A DNA stretch of 32,350 nt from Clostridiales bacterium (GTDB lineage Bacteria > Bacillota > Clostridia > Christensenellales > DTU072), in the NCBI GenBank assembly GCA_012520515.1, contig JAAYOD010000040.1:1-32350 (forward strand). The letters run 5' to 3'. A program made the position numbers and the translations under genes. The notes beneath the pieces were generated by a model, which saw only the letters and a program-made list of their open reading frames with translations, had not been told where the DNA came from and made no database searches. Below, piece by piece: positions 31,375 to 32,350 of this stretch; the first letter of the stretch is position 1; each line of letters opens with the position of its first letter.

Positions 31375-31405
31375 AAAAAAGACTTGCATAAAAACAAGTC
31401 TTTTT
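31375..31405 (-). terminator. Terminator after the malic enzyme gene
   Basis: Stem AAAAAGACTTG/CAAGTCTTTTT with an 8-base loop and a T run on the minus strand, 25 bases after the stop codon. Confidence 0.88.
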
Positions 31406-31429
31406 AGTTTTTAGAATTGGTTAATAACC

Positions 31430-32350
31430 TTAGATGCGCGCAACACCTGACTTGCGAGCAGCTTCAGCAACAGCCTTTGCTACTGTTGGGCCTACTCTTT
31501 CGTCAAATGCTCTTGGCAAAATGTAGTCAGCTGCAAGCTCTTCGTCGCTAATTAATGATGCAATCGCATACGCTGCGGCAATTTTCATCTCTTCATTAAT
31601 GTCGCTTGCGCGCACATCAAGCGTTCCGCGGAATACGCCTGGGAAAGCAAGCACATTGTTGATTTGGTTGGGGAAGTCACTTCTGCCTGTGCCAACTACT
31701 GCTGCTCCTGCTTGGAGAGCAAGGTCGGGCATAATCTCTGGCACTGGGTTTGCCATAGGTAATACAATAGCGTTTGGCGCCATAGATTTTACCATTTCTT
31801 GCGTTACTACATTGGGCGCGGACAAGCCAATAAAGATATCAGCGTCTTTCATTGCGTCAGCAAGTGTGCCGTGCTTTAGGTTTTTGTTGGTGTAAGACGC
31901 TATCTCAGCTTTGCTAGGTGACAAGTTTTCACTGTCGGCTGCAATTATGCCGTGTCTATCACACATAATAACATCTTTTATACCCATGCTTTGTAGCAAT
32001 TTGCAGCAAGCAACGCCAGCTGCTCCTGCTCCGCTAAATGTTGCTGTGCAGTCTTTTATATCTTTTTTAACAAATTTTAGCGCATTTATAACAGCTGCTG
32101 CTGTTACTATTGCTGTGCCGTGTTGGTCGTCGTGGAAAATAGGAATATCGCAACGCTCTTTAAGCTTTTTCTCTATTTCAAAGCATCTGGGCGCTGATAT
32201 GTCTTCTAAGTTAATGCCGCCAAAACTGCCGCTAAGAAGTTCTATCGTGCGCACGATTTCGTCAACATCTTTGCTGCGTATGCATAAAGGGAATGCGTCC
32301 ACATCGCCAAATGCCTTAAATAGCACACATTTTCCTTCCATAACAGGCAT
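31430..32350 (-). CDS. NAD(P)-dependent malic enzyme (5' part beyond window edge)
   Basis: Oxidatively decarboxylates malate to pyruvate. The 306 codons seen are the C-terminal two-thirds of a bacterial-type short malic enzyme of about 390-410 residues. LPVMEGK-type sequence sits at the edge, so the Met at the very end is internal and the start lies outside. INLEDISAPRCFEIE and CDIPIFHDDQHGTAI bear metal and malate ligands. The NAD(P)-binding loop is FSGAGAAGVACCKLL; NPVPEI and IPNQINNVLAFPGVFRG-type segments close the active site. The frame is intact to the stop, followed by a terminator. Cofactor choice cannot be fixed from this. Confidence 0.95.
   Translation of the reverse strand: MPVMEGKCVLFKAFGDVDAFPLCIRSKDVDEIVRTIELLSGSFGGINLEDISAPRCFEIEKKLKERCDIPIFHDDQHGTAIVTAAAVINALKFVKKDIKDCTATFSGAGAAGVACCKLLQSMGIKDVIMCDRHGIIAADSENLSPSKAEIASYTNKNLKHGTLADAMKDADIFIGLSAPNVVTQEMVKSMAPNAIVLPMANPVPEIMPDLALQAGAAVVGTGRSDFPNQINNVLAFPGVFRGTLDVRASDINEEMKIAAAYAIASLISDEELAADYILPRAFDERVGPTVAKAVAEAARKSGVARI

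Noticed and set aside
1-32350. Prophage, plasmid or transposon content
   Set aside because: No integrase, transposase, terminal repeats or phage structural genes; gene content and base use are chromosomal throughout.

Overview
The window looks like the chromosome of a low-GC, spore-forming member of the Bacillota, most likely a Clostridia-type anaerobe. It carries a germination protease (gpr) beside rpsT, a GGGtGRT protein paired with an Fe-S scaffold, an EF2568-type cysteine desulfurase paired with a DUF3343 protein, and BioY. Promoters are clear sigma-A types (TTGACA-like, 17-18 bp spacers, TATAAT-like, often with an extended TGn), and most Shine-Dalgarno sequences are strong AGGAG types. 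Lineage is inferred from gene content only. No phage, insertion sequence, CRISPR array or rRNA is visible. Most genes lie on the minus strand.

Layout. 1-2852 (minus): a cut rho, then prs (a divergent PRPP synthetase) with a metallo-hydrolase directly downstream. 2972-7614 (minus): a heterodimeric ABC exporter with one degenerate ATP site; its first subunit carries an extra domain of about 335 residues after TM1, and its promoter overlaps a 17-bp inverted repeat. 7832-11544 (minus): glycolytic operon pgk-tpiA-gpmI. 11658-14196: an SH3 envelope protein, a divergent GNAT acetyltransferase, and a two-gene operon for a small protein and a secreted protein. 14388-14736: tRNA-Pro(GGG) with a consensus promoter, and a promoter-terminator unit that would make an RNA of about 45 nt. 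14737-17297 (minus): a DUF6273-like surface protein, ybaB and recR as an operon. 17390-17770: a decayed reading frame with in-frame stops.

17830-19536 (minus): NifU-like scaffold and GGGtGRT protein. 19614-22205 (minus): an MMPL/RND membrane protein. 22375-23706: tRNA-Thr(CGT), mntP (plus) and bioY (minus), the two genes overlapping at their stop codons. 23756-25058 (minus): DUF3343 protein, minD, minE-like. 25141-26908 (plus): cysteine desulfurase and two small low-complexity proteins. 26959-29010 (minus): an EF-G paralogue with altered GTPase motifs. 29139-30330: gpr and rpsT, divergent, with a sigma-G-like promoter for gpr. 30414-31322 (minus): an alpha-CTD-like domain fused to WG repeats. 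31430-32350 (minus): a cut malic enzyme.

Most of the window is housekeeping: glycolysis, nucleotide precursor supply, recombination, division-site placement, translation. The less familiar parts are the GGGtGRT/Fe-S pair, the sulfur or selenium handling pair, the alpha-CTD/WG fusion, the EF-G paralogue, the enlarged ABC exporter and the possible mini-RNA. I found no clearly new multi-gene system. The best candidates for undescribed biology are listed as separate findings.
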